DNA from: Hinthialibacter sp964556895
GTDB taxonomy: Bacteria; Hinthialibacterota; Hinthialibacteria; Hinthialibacterales; Hinthialibacteraceae
Length of the DNA stretch: 64,000 nucleotides
Assembly: GCA_964556895.1 (NCBI GenBank)
Contig: CAZKYC010000005.1
Span: forward strand, 1-64,000
Direction of reading: 5' to 3'
Under the pieces are notes generated by a model. The model was given only the letters and a program-made list of their open reading frames with translations, did not search any database and was not told where the DNA came from. A program made the translations under genes and the position numbers. Position 1 is the stretch's first letter. Each line of letters begins with the position of its first letter. Shown here one piece after another: positions 25,866 to 33,970 of the stretch.

Positions 25866-26333
25866 CTAGAGAGCCGCTTGTATGTCCGTTGGTTCGGATA
25901 CCTGGCAACACGGGCCATGATGTTCAGCGAGGATGCAGATTGGCCGGGTCGATCCACACTCGGGACAAGCGCCGGGCGGACAGTTGCCCATCTCGACTTG
26001 CCAGAGATGGCTGCAATCAGAGCAACGGAAATCACGCATCTCAACGTATTCCACATTACCGCCGCCGATTCGAATGGCTTTGCCTTCGATGAGTGCGCGG
26101 CCAATCTTTCGCCGGGCGGATTGTACAATTCGCCCAAATGTGGCGCGCGACACCTGCATCCGCTTGGCGGCCTGCTCGTGATACAGCCCCTCAACATCTG
26201 CGAGACGAATCGCTTCCATCTCATCGAGGTTGAGTTCCTCTTCTCCGAGTTTGCGCAACGGTACGCCTTGAGGCTTATAAAAATAAGCGCTCGGCTCTGA
26301 CTCAATTCGCCGACAACTTTTCGGTCGGACCAT
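25866..26333 (-). CDS. DUF134/UPF0251 family DNA-binding-like protein
   Basis: A 155-residue protein. The first 100 residues match the DUF134 (UPF0251) family: MVRPKSCRRI, YFYKPQGVPL, LNLDEMEAIRLADVEGLYHEQAAKRMQVSRATFGRIVQSARRKIGRALIEG, which contains a sigma-70 region 4-like helix-turn-helix. The C-terminal part has Cys pairs (CSDC, CPPGACPECG, GPCC) likely to bind a metal. Family members often sit near nitrogenase-type or metal-related genes, but their function is not established. It is a single gene here. Confidence 0.85.
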   Translation of the reverse strand: MVRPKSCRRIESEPSAYFYKPQGVPLRKLGEEELNLDEMEAIRLADVEGLYHEQAAKRMQVSRATFGRIVQSARRKIGRALIEGKAIRIGGGNVEYVEMRDFRCSDCSHLWQVEMGNCPPGACPECGSTRPICILAEHHGPCCQVSEPTDIQAAL

Positions 26334-26430
26334 CGTTCCCCATCATATCAATAAGACATAAGTAAACCGAAGTTTCCATAATACGATAAAAATCATCAGA
26401 TATATACAGCAAGATTCATTTTTTTTTCAC

Positions 26431-26456
26431 CGCCCCCTTGAACCGTTTAGGGGGCG
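26431..26456. promoter_or_regulatory. Hairpin in the leader of the LAB_N gene
   Basis: CGCCCCCT and AGGGGGCG enclose a ten-base loop. It is preceded, not followed, by a T-run on the plus strand, so it is not an ordinary terminator in either direction. Confidence 0.4.
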
Positions 26457-26524
26457 AATCATTCTACAAACAGATCAATATCACACTGGTTGAATGGTCT
26501 AAACTGATAAGGAGTACTGGTCTC

Positions 26525-26818
26525 ATGCTCGAATGGCTGTTAGACGTATTTTTAACAATAAATCTTTGGGAAATCATAGGTTACACCGGACAAGTCTTTT
26601 TTGCATCCAGTTTTCTGGTTCAATGGCTGGTATCAGAAAAACGAAAAGAGAGCGTGATTCCACTCGCGTTTTGGTACCTACGGACAGTTGGCGGAATCAT
26701 ATTGCTTTCTTATGCAATCCACAAAGAAGATCCTGTATTTATTATGGGACTGACGTTCAACAGTTTAATTTATGGCCGAAACATCTATTTCATTCACATA
26801 AAAAAACAGGCCGCATAA
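26525..26818 (+). CDS. LAB_N (lipid-A-disaccharide synthase N-terminal-like) membrane protein
   Basis: A 97-residue protein with three membrane helices matching the LAB_N domain: NLWEIIGYTGQVFFASSFLVQWLVSEKRKESVIPLAFWYLRTVGGIILLSYAIHKEDPVFIMG. Stand-alone LAB_N proteins are coded with GT39 and GT2 genes of lipid A or surface-glycan modification; both occur directly downstream on the opposite strand. ATG 26525 is chosen over the frame start at 26438 because AAGGAG is nine bases upstream. Its stop is three bases from the stop of the convergent GT39 gene. Confidence 0.88.
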   Translation: MLEWLLDVFLTINLWEIIGYTGQVFFASSFLVQWLVSEKRKESVIPLAFWYLRTVGGIILLSYAIHKEDPVFIMGLTFNSLIYGRNIYFIHIKKQAA

Positions 26819-26821
26819 GGC

Positions 26822-28567
26822 TTATTCTTCAGGAACGGCTACGGTTGGGTCGGAGATTCGGTATATTTCAAACGATTCTAAAAACTCGTTCTGCAGAATA
26901 CGAAAGGGGATATTCTGTCCAAAAATGCTGATAGTTGAATAAAACCCCGCTCCCCAGAAGTTTTGCGTCCTCACGGGCGCCCTGCCCTCATAAATCACTT
27001 CGTCGATGAGTTCCTGCCGTGAAAGATAGTCGACATCGTTCTCAAACACACGGCCTTTGTCAACCCGGTACGGAACAATAAGAATATCGCCCTCATCAGG
27101 AAACTCGCCCAACCTCATCTGGCGCAGGCCCGCTTCTTCGGCGTAGATCTGCCACCCCCAGTGGCCGACATACCATACTGTGTTGTCTTTTTTTAAGTTG
27201 GATAATGTTTCACTGGCGGCGAATTGGCGATACGCGTTGGCGAACTCATAGTCAGCGCGCTGAACCAGCTGTGCAACGAAAAACTGTAACAAAAACACGA
27301 TGGCGACAGCGAAATGTACGCTTGACTTGAGTTTGCCTTGGCTTCGATTGAGATATCGCGCTGCGAGCAGTAAAAGCGGCGGTAACGCAGGCAATAGATG
27401 CCTTACCGCTTGAAACGGCACGAACAACACACAGAACGCCAACGGAGCCCACACCCATACCACCAGAAACAGCGAATCAGCCTGTTCGCCTGGTTCGTAT
27501 TGTTTGAGCCACCTGGCGCCAGTTCGCGCGCCATCAAGTAGCAGAATGAACAATATCGCCGAACCGCTCAGCGCCCAGAGCAGATATTCCCAACCTGTTT
27601 CACCTAAATACGAATTGATCGCCCATGCCCAAATTGGCGCCAACAACAACGCCCCGATCCAGGCGACCCAATCGCGGCCAGCAACCGCACGCACGAACAA
27701 GGCTGGAAGCACAAACAACGCGCAACCGATTACCAAAAACGCCCCGTAGAGTTTGTCTTGCCATGAGATATCGGTTTCGCTGCGGCGTTCGAGCAAAAGA
27801 TAAACGATATGTATTGCGTTGTACGCAAGCAGGTTTTGGATGCACCACAAAATGATCAGCCCAACTGCGGGCCATACCCAAACCACATAGCGGTATTTCT
27901 TTTGAAAAATCGGATACAACACCAACACAGGCAGGGTGATAACGGCGGAATATTTGGTCAGCGCTGACAATCCACATAACACAGCGCCTAGCGCCAGCCA
28001 GCGCTTTTGGTCGCGGTCAGTCCCTAAAATAAAAAGCGCAATACCCAGCGTTGAAAGCCCAACCGCCGGCACATCACGCATCAAGTTGCCTGAAACCACA
28101 ATCGCCGGGCTGGCCAGAAGAAACGCGGCAGGCCAGACCGAGCCGCCCGAAAAGCGCTTGGATAACAAGACGGCGCCAACCACCAAACACCCAGAAAAAA
28201 CAAACGCCGAGGCGTGTAACACCACTTCGTTAAGGCCAACCAGGCCAACAACAGGGGCGAGATAGTAACTCAAAAACGGCGGATTGGTGGTGACTTTCCA
28301 TAATGGTTGCAGTTCGCCAAACCAATCAAACTGGCTGTCGAATGGCAGAAACGGGTTCTTCAACACATTACGCGCGACTTCTAAAACCACGGCGTCGTCG
28401 ATATGAAATGGCTTGTTCAAAAACGGCAGCGAGCCTAACAGGGCGATGCCGAATGCTTGTATCCAGACCGTTCGCTCTGGATTGTCTTTCGCTTGCAGCG
28501 CTTCCCGGTAGGTAATGGTATAAAGCGAAAACGCGATTGCAGTGAGAAAAATCGAGAGTTCAATCAT
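26822..28567 (-). CDS. GT39-type (ArnT/PMT-like) membrane glycosyltransferase
   Basis: A 581-residue membrane protein with about eleven helices. The GT39 family acidic motif is at residues 56-58 (HIDDAVVLEVARN), in the first periplasmic loop where polyprenyl-phosphate sugar is bound. Such enzymes move a sugar from an undecaprenyl carrier to lipid A or to proteins at the outer face of the inner membrane. It overlaps the GT2 gene by four bases (ATGA at 28564-28567), the usual pairing in which the GT2 makes the lipid-linked sugar donor. Confidence 0.85.
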   Translation of the reverse strand: MIELSIFLTAIAFSLYTITYREALQAKDNPERTVWIQAFGIALLGSLPFLNKPFHIDDAVVLEVARNVLKNPFLPFDSQFDWFGELQPLWKVTTNPPFLSYYLAPVVGLVGLNEVVLHASAFVFSGCLVVGAVLLSKRFSGGSVWPAAFLLASPAIVVSGNLMRDVPAVGLSTLGIALFILGTDRDQKRWLALGAVLCGLSALTKYSAVITLPVLVLYPIFQKKYRYVVWVWPAVGLIILWCIQNLLAYNAIHIVYLLLERRSETDISWQDKLYGAFLVIGCALFVLPALFVRAVAGRDWVAWIGALLLAPIWAWAINSYLGETGWEYLLWALSGSAILFILLLDGARTGARWLKQYEPGEQADSLFLVVWVWAPLAFCVLFVPFQAVRHLLPALPPLLLLAARYLNRSQGKLKSSVHFAVAIVFLLQFFVAQLVQRADYEFANAYRQFAASETLSNLKKDNTVWYVGHWGWQIYAEEAGLRQMRLGEFPDEGDILIVPYRVDKGRVFENDVDYLSRQELIDEVIYEGRAPVRTQNFWGAGFYSTISIFGQNIPFRILQNEFLESFEIYRISDPTVAVPEE

Positions 28568-29508
28568 GCGTCAAGGCGCTCGTTGATATAGTATGGCGGT
28601 TCGTCAGAGCGGCGGTAAAAAGTGTGCAATTCGGCGATCAACCCTAAGAAGATGGCTTGAAATCCCATCAAAATAAACACGCCGCCCACCCCAAGCGCGA
28701 TGGCGCCGAGCACGATGTGTTTGGTTATCAGCGAGCCGATGCCAAACAAAAACACCAGCAGGCCAATCAACCCGAATAACAAACCAAACCGGCCAAGCAG
28801 ATGCAACGGCCGTTTCAGCGAACGGCTGATAAACAACACCGTGCCAAAATCAAAAAAGCCGTTGAGGATACGTTCTGCGCCAAACTTGCTGCGCCCCGCC
28901 TGGCGTGGATGGTGAACCACAGGCAGTTCGGTCACGCGAAAGCCATACTGCGCCGCCCATACGGGCAGAAAGCGGTGCATCTCGCCATAGACGCTCAGTT
29001 GGTCAACCACCTCGCGGCGGTATACTTTAAGGCCGCAGTTAAAGTCATGCAGATTGATTCCGGTGAACCAGCCGACGATGCCATTAAAGAATTTAGAAAA
29101 GATTTTTTTCGACAGAGGGTCTTTGCGGTCGCGTTTCCACCCGGAGACGACGTCATAGCCCTCATTCAGTTTGTTCAATAGGTGAGGCAGTTCGTCCGGG
29201 TCGTCTTGCAGGTCGGCGTCCATGGTGAAGACGATTTCGCCGCGAACATGGTCGAATCCCGCCGCCAGCGATGGAGACTTGCCGCTGTTCTTTCGAAAGC
29301 GAAAGACGCGCACTCGCGGGTCTGACTGGTGGAGTTCTGTTAACACATCAAACGAACCGTCTTGGCTGCCGTCGTCAACAAACAGAATTTCAAATGGGCG
29401 CTCAAGCGGCCCTAACGCGGCGCAGATCTGTTCATACAGCGGACGCAGCGTCTCTCGTTCGTCATACAATGGAATTACGACCGAAAAATACGGCGCTTCA
29501 CTATTCAT
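28564..29508 (-). CDS. GT2-family polyprenyl-phosphate glycosyltransferase (ArnC/GtrB-like)
   Basis: About 314 residues. GT2 features: FSVVIPLYDERETLRPLYEQI, the DD motif FVDDGSQDGS, the DxD-type MDADLQDDPDELP, and acceptor loop VSGWKRDRKDPLSKKIFSKFFN, followed by two C-terminal membrane helices as in GtrB and ArnC. These transfer a sugar from its nucleotide to undecaprenyl phosphate. ATG 29508 is used because the fold begins directly there; the frame extends to 29571. It is the first gene of the GT2-GT39 unit. Confidence 0.9.
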   Translation of the reverse strand: MNSEAPYFSVVIPLYDERETLRPLYEQICAALGPLERPFEILFVDDGSQDGSFDVLTELHQSDPRVRVFRFRKNSGKSPSLAAGFDHVRGEIVFTMDADLQDDPDELPHLLNKLNEGYDVVSGWKRDRKDPLSKKIFSKFFNGIVGWFTGINLHDFNCGLKVYRREVVDQLSVYGEMHRFLPVWAAQYGFRVTELPVVHHPRQAGRSKFGAERILNGFFDFGTVLFISRSLKRPLHLLGRFGLLFGLIGLLVFLFGIGSLITKHIVLGAIALGVGGVFILMGFQAIFLGLIAELHTFYRRSDEPPYYINERLDA

Positions 29509-29639
29509 TTCAACTCGTCCCCAAAACACGCTAGTGGTTATCTTATCATGCAGCGTCAGCGATACTACCATTGTCAGTTTTGTTATCGTAAGGAAAGAAG
29601 GAAAGGCTATATAGAGGGAGAGATCAAAAACGCGAATTG

Positions 29640-30662
29640 CTACGCCATCATTTCGTCGGAGCCGCCGCGGTTAATGACAATTTCGCCCGACTCTTCGAGA
29701 CGGCGAATAATCGCGACGATTTTTTGTTGGGCTTCTTCGACCTGTTTGACGCGCACCGGCCCCATAAATTCCATATCTTCGCGAATGTTGTCAGCCGCGC
29801 GCGACGAGACGTTGCTGAAGATTTTGGTTTTGACTTCTTCGTTGCCGCCCTTGAGCGCGATCGCCAATTCTTTCAGGTCAACTTCACGCAGCACCTGTTG
29901 AATGGCGCGGTCGTCTAACAGAATAACGTCGTCGAAGGTGAACATGAGTTTCTTGATTTCGACGGCGAGTTCCTGGTTTTCTTCTTCAAGCGTTTCGAGA
30001 ATCGATTTTTCGGTCGCGCGGTCGACGCGGTTTAATAATTCGGCCAGCGCTTCAATACCACCCGCGACCGAGAACTCTTGTGAGAGGACCGTCGCGATCT
30101 TTCGTTCCAACACGCGCTCGACTTCAGAAATGATTTCCGGCGAAGTCTGGTCCATAGTCGCGATGCGCAGCGCGACTTCGGTCTGCATTTCAGGCGGCAG
30201 CGCCGACATAATCACCGCCGACTGGTCATACTCAAGGTGGGCCAAAATCAACGCAACCGTCTGCGGGTGTTCGCTCTGAATAAAGTTCAATAGGTGGTTG
30301 GGGTCGACTTTTTTGAGGAAGTCAAACGGCGTACCTTGCAGCATCCCCTGCAAGCGCTCGATCACTTCCATCGCCTTGCCAGGCCCCAAGGCTTTTTCAA
30401 GAATCTCACGGGCCGCCGAGATGCCGCCGTGGCTGACATACTGTTTCGCCATTGCGGTGTGATAAAACTCTTCAATGACCTGGCCGGTCAATTCTTGAGG
30501 GACGTTGCCGATATTCGCAACTTCGAGTGTAATTTGTTCGATCTCGTCGTCTGAGAGACAGCGATAGACGTCCGCGGAGATGTCCGGCCCCAATGTAATC
30601 ATCAGGATGGCGGCTTTCTTGCGGCCCGACAGTTTTGTTTTTTCTTTCGCTCCACGAACCAT
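29640..30662 (-). CDS. fliG: Flagellar motor switch protein FliG
   Basis: A full 340-residue FliG. The N-terminal domain (KLSGRKKAAILMITLGPDISADVYRCLSDDEIEQITLEVANI), the middle EHPQT motif (131-135, SEHPQTVALILAHLEYDQSA) and the charged C-terminal torque domain (DVILLDDRAIQQVLREVDLKELAIALKG, MEFMGPVRVKQVEEAQ) are intact. FliG sits in the switch complex at the inner face of the flagellar motor and contacts MotA and FliF. Unusually, no other flagellar gene is near: its neighbours are glycosyltransferases and an AT-hook protein. It may be one of a scattered set or a paralogue. Confidence 0.95.
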   Translation of the reverse strand: MVRGAKEKTKLSGRKKAAILMITLGPDISADVYRCLSDDEIEQITLEVANIGNVPQELTGQVIEEFYHTAMAKQYVSHGGISAAREILEKALGPGKAMEVIERLQGMLQGTPFDFLKKVDPNHLLNFIQSEHPQTVALILAHLEYDQSAVIMSALPPEMQTEVALRIATMDQTSPEIISEVERVLERKIATVLSQEFSVAGGIEALAELLNRVDRATEKSILETLEEENQELAVEIKKLMFTFDDVILLDDRAIQQVLREVDLKELAIALKGGNEEVKTKIFSNVSSRAADNIREDMEFMGPVRVKQVEEAQQKIVAIIRRLEESGEIVINRGGSDEMMA

Positions 30663-30774
30663 TTGTCTAACTCGATATAATCCAAGGTCTATCGTTAGTA
30701 TCGGCGCCTGCCTTGAAATTGTAAGAGGTTTTTTAGGATTTTTATAGGTATTTTTTCTGACGATAGACGAGAAA

Positions 30775-30804
30775 CGCCCTCCTAGCGTTCGCGCTGGGAG
30801 GGCG
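30775..30804 (-). terminator. Strong hairpin after the AT-hook gene
   Basis: CGCCCTCC and GGAGGGCG, extended by AGCG/CGCT, close on a tetraloop-like TTCG/CGAA. On the minus strand it lies 23 bases after the stop at 30828 and is followed by TTTCTC, so it should end that gene and insulate fliG. Confidence 0.75.
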
Positions 30805-30827
30805 AAGAAAAGGCAATGGTTGTTGGT

Positions 30828-31298
30828 TTACTTTAAGGCATACATTCCACGGCCGGATTTTTTGACAGCGCCGTCTTTGGCTAATTTCCTTAATTCCATG
30901 TACAACACACGGCGTGGTTCTTTTGATTTTGATTGATAGCCGCTGGCTTTGAGCGCGTCTAAAATCTCATCGGCTTTCATTGGCTTCTTGGTCAAAACTT
31001 CCATGAGATATTGTTTCAATGGCTTCTTCGCTTTGTCTGGTTTACGACTGGGTTTTGATAAACGGGGACGGCCCGGGCCGCGGGCTGATTTTTTCTTTTC
31101 TGGCTTGGGGCCGCGCTTGCTGCCCGGTTTGGGGCCGCGTTTTTTGGGGGCTTCAATGCCTGTCAAAGAAGCCAATGCAGTGCGAACCTCCTGCAGTTTC
31201 GCTTCGGCTTCGAATGCTGCTTTGTCTTTCACTAAAGACAGCAATTCATCCAAAGAATATGTACTCAAGACGGATTTTGCATTTGGTTTCGCTGGCAT
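30828..31298 (-). CDS. AT-hook/basic-linker DNA-binding protein with winged-helix-like C-terminus
   Basis: A 156-residue basic protein. After an N-terminal helix (LDELLSLVKDKAAFEAEAKLQEVRTALASL) comes a lysine/proline-rich stretch with AT-hook-like cores (KRGPKPGSKRGPKP, RGPGRPRLSKPSRKP, about residues 53-90). The last 65 residues (LKQYLMEVLTKKPMKADEILDALKASGYQSKS...LYMELRKLAKDGAVKKSGRGMYALK) look like a winged helix of the HARE-HTH kind. It is likely nucleoid-associated or a regulator. AAAGGA precedes its ATG. It is divergent from the sugar transporter genes. Confidence 0.7.
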   Translation of the reverse strand: MPAKPNAKSVLSTYSLDELLSLVKDKAAFEAEAKLQEVRTALASLTGIEAPKKRGPKPGSKRGPKPEKKKSARGPGRPRLSKPSRKPDKAKKPLKQYLMEVLTKKPMKADEILDALKASGYQSKSKEPRRVLYMELRKLAKDGAVKKSGRGMYALK

Positions 31299-31565
31299 GT
31301 CAAAAAAATCCTTTCAGAAATAGTGATTACGTTTAAATAATTATAAAGCGTATAATCGATTTGTCTACATTCAATGTACTGTGGATGAAAATACTATTAA
31401 AAAAACACTTAAGATTTACGTTAATTACTTTACAGAGACCTTTCACTGGCCGAATAATACAATCCCAAATGTCTTCAATTTCTTCTTATAAACAGAAATT
31501 CATCTTTGATCATTTCAGCCAACATTGACTACGGAGTTTTAATTTGATAGCGTTCTTTTACATCA

Positions 31566-32645
31566 ATGACAACGAAAGCCATAGAACGCATGAATGTATT
31601 TAAACGGTTTTTTGACAGCATTGGCATCGGCATGGTTTTATTTTTTTTGTGCATCCTATTTTCGTTTCAATCCGAAATATTTTCGTCCCCTCGTAATTTA
31701 TCACAAATTTTATTGCATACATCCGTTAATATCATTATCGCCGTTGGGATGACCTATGTCATTTGCGCGGCTGAAATTGACTTATCGGTCGGCTCTATGC
31801 TGGCATTCTGCGGCATGACCACCGCCATGATAGTAAAAATCGATCCAGAAACCGGACGCAATATTCCAATGGCGTTTGCGGATTGTCTAACCTCCCCTCT
31901 ACCTAACCTGTTTTACGGCGACCTCACCTGGTGGGTGGTTGCGACAAGCGGTTTCTTGATACTCGCCTTATTGCCCGGCGCCATCGCGGGGGGAATAAAC
32001 GGGTTTATCGTCGTACGGTTTGGCGTACCCAGCTTTATCGTCACGCTTGGCTCGATGCTCATTCTTCGCGGACTGGCGCGATGGTTGACCAACGCCGCGC
32101 CAGTGACAGGGCTGCCGCCGCAATTCATGCAAATCGACGCAGGAATGATCGTTGAGTTTTGGGGGTTCCGTATTACCTACAGCATGGTCATCGCACTTTT
32201 TATCGCATTGTTCGCCGCCGCCGCGCTCGCCTGGTCGCGGTTTGGGCGCCATGTTATGGCCATAGGCGGCAACCGCCAGGCGGCGTATCTCAGCGGCGCG
32301 CCCGTCGCCAAGACCCGTTTTCTGGTGTTTGTTGTGACAGGGCTTTGCGTCGCGGCGGCGTCGATCATTCAAACCTCGCGCCTGTTTATCGGCGACCCGA
32401 ACTCAGGCGAAGGCTATGAACTCGACGCCATCGCCGCGGTAGTGATCGGCGGCGCCAGTTTATTTGGCGGCAAGGGCGGCGTAATCGGTACGCTGTTCGG
32501 CGCGTTAATCATCGGCGTGTTACGTAACGGGCTGGTGTTGATGGACGTCACCGACCATATCAAACAAATGGTCATCGGCGGGATGATTATCTTCGCCGTC
32601 TTGTTGGATTATTATCGCCGCCGCCTCAATGGCGAAACTGAATAG
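31566..32645 (+). CDS. Ribose/xylose-type ABC transporter permease (RbsC family)
   Basis: A 359-residue inner-membrane permease with eight to ten helices. RbsC-family signatures are IIIAVGMTYVICAAEIDLSVGSMLAF near residue 60, VRFGVPSFIVTLGSMLILRGLA, YLSGAPVAKTRFLVFVVTGLC, and DAIAAVVIGGASLFGGKGGVIGTLFGALIIGVLRNGL. It imports a sugar together with the binding protein coded 80 bases downstream. No ATPase (RbsA) gene is in the unit, which is unusual. A second possible start is the Met eight codons in. Confidence 0.92.
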   Translation: MTTKAIERMNVFKRFFDSIGIGMVLFFLCILFSFQSEIFSSPRNLSQILLHTSVNIIIAVGMTYVICAAEIDLSVGSMLAFCGMTTAMIVKIDPETGRNIPMAFADCLTSPLPNLFYGDLTWWVVATSGFLILALLPGAIAGGINGFIVVRFGVPSFIVTLGSMLILRGLARWLTNAAPVTGLPPQFMQIDAGMIVEFWGFRITYSMVIALFIALFAAAALAWSRFGRHVMAIGGNRQAAYLSGAPVAKTRFLVFVVTGLCVAAASIIQTSRLFIGDPNSGEGYELDAIAAVVIGGASLFGGKGGVIGTLFGALIIGVLRNGLVLMDVTDHIKQMVIGGMIIFAVLLDYYRRRLNGETE

Positions 32646-32723
32646 TCAGGTTACGCCTGCTTTTCTTCACACACAATCCATCCTACAATCAAACAACAAT
32701 CCAACTGAATGTATTGGGGAGAA

Positions 32724-33674
32724 ATGATCGTGAAACGAAGAACCGCTATTCACCATCTGAGTGCAATTTCCGCGACGGCGATAACAGCCTCGCCGCTGAT
32801 TGCTCAAGGCCAGACCTACAAAATCGCGCTGGTGATGAAGGCGTTGTCAAACCCCTTCTTTCACGCGATGGAAGTCGGCGCCCGTGAAGCAGCCGAAACC
32901 ATCGGCGTAGAACTGCTCGTACAAGGCACCAACAAAGAGACCGACGTCACTCAACAAATCAGCATCGTCGAAAACTTTATGACGCGCGGCGTTGACGCGA
33001 TTGTTATCGCCCCGGCGAGTTCGGAGGGTCTGGTGCCTGTTTTGTTCCGCGCCCAGGCCCAGGGAATCAAAGTCGTCAACATTGATAACCCTCTCGATGA
33101 GAAAACCAAAAAGCAATTTAATTTTGAATGCCCGTTTGTTGGTTCTGACAACGCGATGGGCGCTGCGTTGGCCTGCCATGATTTGGTGGCGGCCATGGGC
33201 GGCCAGGGCGAGGCCGCGATACTGGAAGGCATCCCCGGGGTTATTAACGCCGAACTTCGCAAGCAGGGCGCGCGCCGCATTCTTGACGCGGAACCCAAAA
33301 TCAAAGTGGTCGCCTCTCAAACCGCTGAGTGGGAAACCGAACAAGGTTACCAAGTCTTTACCAACATGCTGACCGCGAAACCGAATATCACCGGTCTGTT
33401 CGCCTCCAATGACAGCATGGCGCTGGGCGCGATCCGGGCGATAGACGCAGCAGGCAAGACCGGGCAAATTGCTGTCACGTCATACGACAACCTCGACGCC
33501 GCCAAAGAAGCGGTTTTGGCCGGCGCCATGATCTCAACCATCGACCAGCACCCAGAAAAAATGGGAGAATTTGGTGTTCAAGCGGCGAAGGATAGTTTGG
33601 ACGGCAAGACAGTGGAGAGTTACATCCCAACGCCGTTAGAGGTGATTGACTACCGCTCGCTGTCAATGAAGTAA
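32724..33674 (+). CDS. Periplasmic sugar-binding protein (RbsB-like, Peripla_BP_4)
   Basis: About 316 residues. The N-terminal signal has a twin-arginine start (VKRRTAIHHLSAISATAITASPLIA), so Tat export is possible. The binding fold follows: YKIALVMKALSNPFFHAMEVGAREAAETIGVELLVQ, ISIVENFMTRGVDAIVIAPASSEGLVP, FVGSDNAMGAALACHDLVAAMGG, LFASNDSMALGAIRAIDAAGKTG. It would deliver a pentose or similar sugar to the RbsC-like permease just upstream. Start is ATG 32724; a GTG at 32730 has better distance from the GGGGAG site. It ends near dispersed repeat copy C. Confidence 0.92.
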   Translation: MIVKRRTAIHHLSAISATAITASPLIAQGQTYKIALVMKALSNPFFHAMEVGAREAAETIGVELLVQGTNKETDVTQQISIVENFMTRGVDAIVIAPASSEGLVPVLFRAQAQGIKVVNIDNPLDEKTKKQFNFECPFVGSDNAMGAALACHDLVAAMGGQGEAAILEGIPGVINAELRKQGARRILDAEPKIKVVASQTAEWETEQGYQVFTNMLTAKPNITGLFASNDSMALGAIRAIDAAGKTGQIAVTSYDNLDAAKEAVLAGAMISTIDQHPEKMGEFGVQAAKDSLDGKTVESYIPTPLEVIDYRSLSMK

Positions 33675-33754
33675 GCGAATTAAAAAGGCTCATCCGGGGT
33701 TTGGATACGTTCTTACGAATTAAATTAAAATTTTCAGACACGATCTCAAGGATG

Positions 33755-33946
33755 ATTTTTCTATCGTTATATGTGGCATGGGTACAACTCTGCTCGCTTC
33801 GGCGCCGCTCCGCTTTGTTGCACAGGCGCTCACAGAGCTGCACCCATGCCTGAATTGGATTGTATATTATTGACAGGACGAATACCGTTTTTTGACCAAA
33901 TTCCAGGTCATCCAGCAAGGGAAGTACTCAAATATCGGTAGAACCC
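33755..33946 (+). repeat. Dispersed intergenic repeat, copy C (full length)
   Basis: The most complete copy together with 49204-49392. Left part: an imperfect inverted repeat, CATGGGTACAACTCTG (33777-33792) and CAGAGCTGCACCCATG (33832-33847), with a GC-rich loop containing TCGCTTCGGCGCCGCTCCGC. Right part: the segment shared with copies A and B, ending in TCGGTAGAACC. It lies between the convergent binding-protein gene and pheS. Confidence 0.9.
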
Positions 33947-33970
33947 TATTTTATTTAAGAAACATAATTC

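Noticed and set aside
32847..33467. 206-residue frame antisense to the sugar-binding protein gene
   Set aside because: Lies completely inside a well-supported gene and has no start signal or homology.
33475..33918. 147-residue minus-strand frame with LEFGQKTVFVLSI and CNKAERRRS motifs, with a related frame at 49153-49365
   Set aside because: The shared motifs come from the dispersed DNA repeat. The frame is not maintained in copy B and runs into the unrelated binding-protein gene, so it is a by-product of the repeat, not a protein family.
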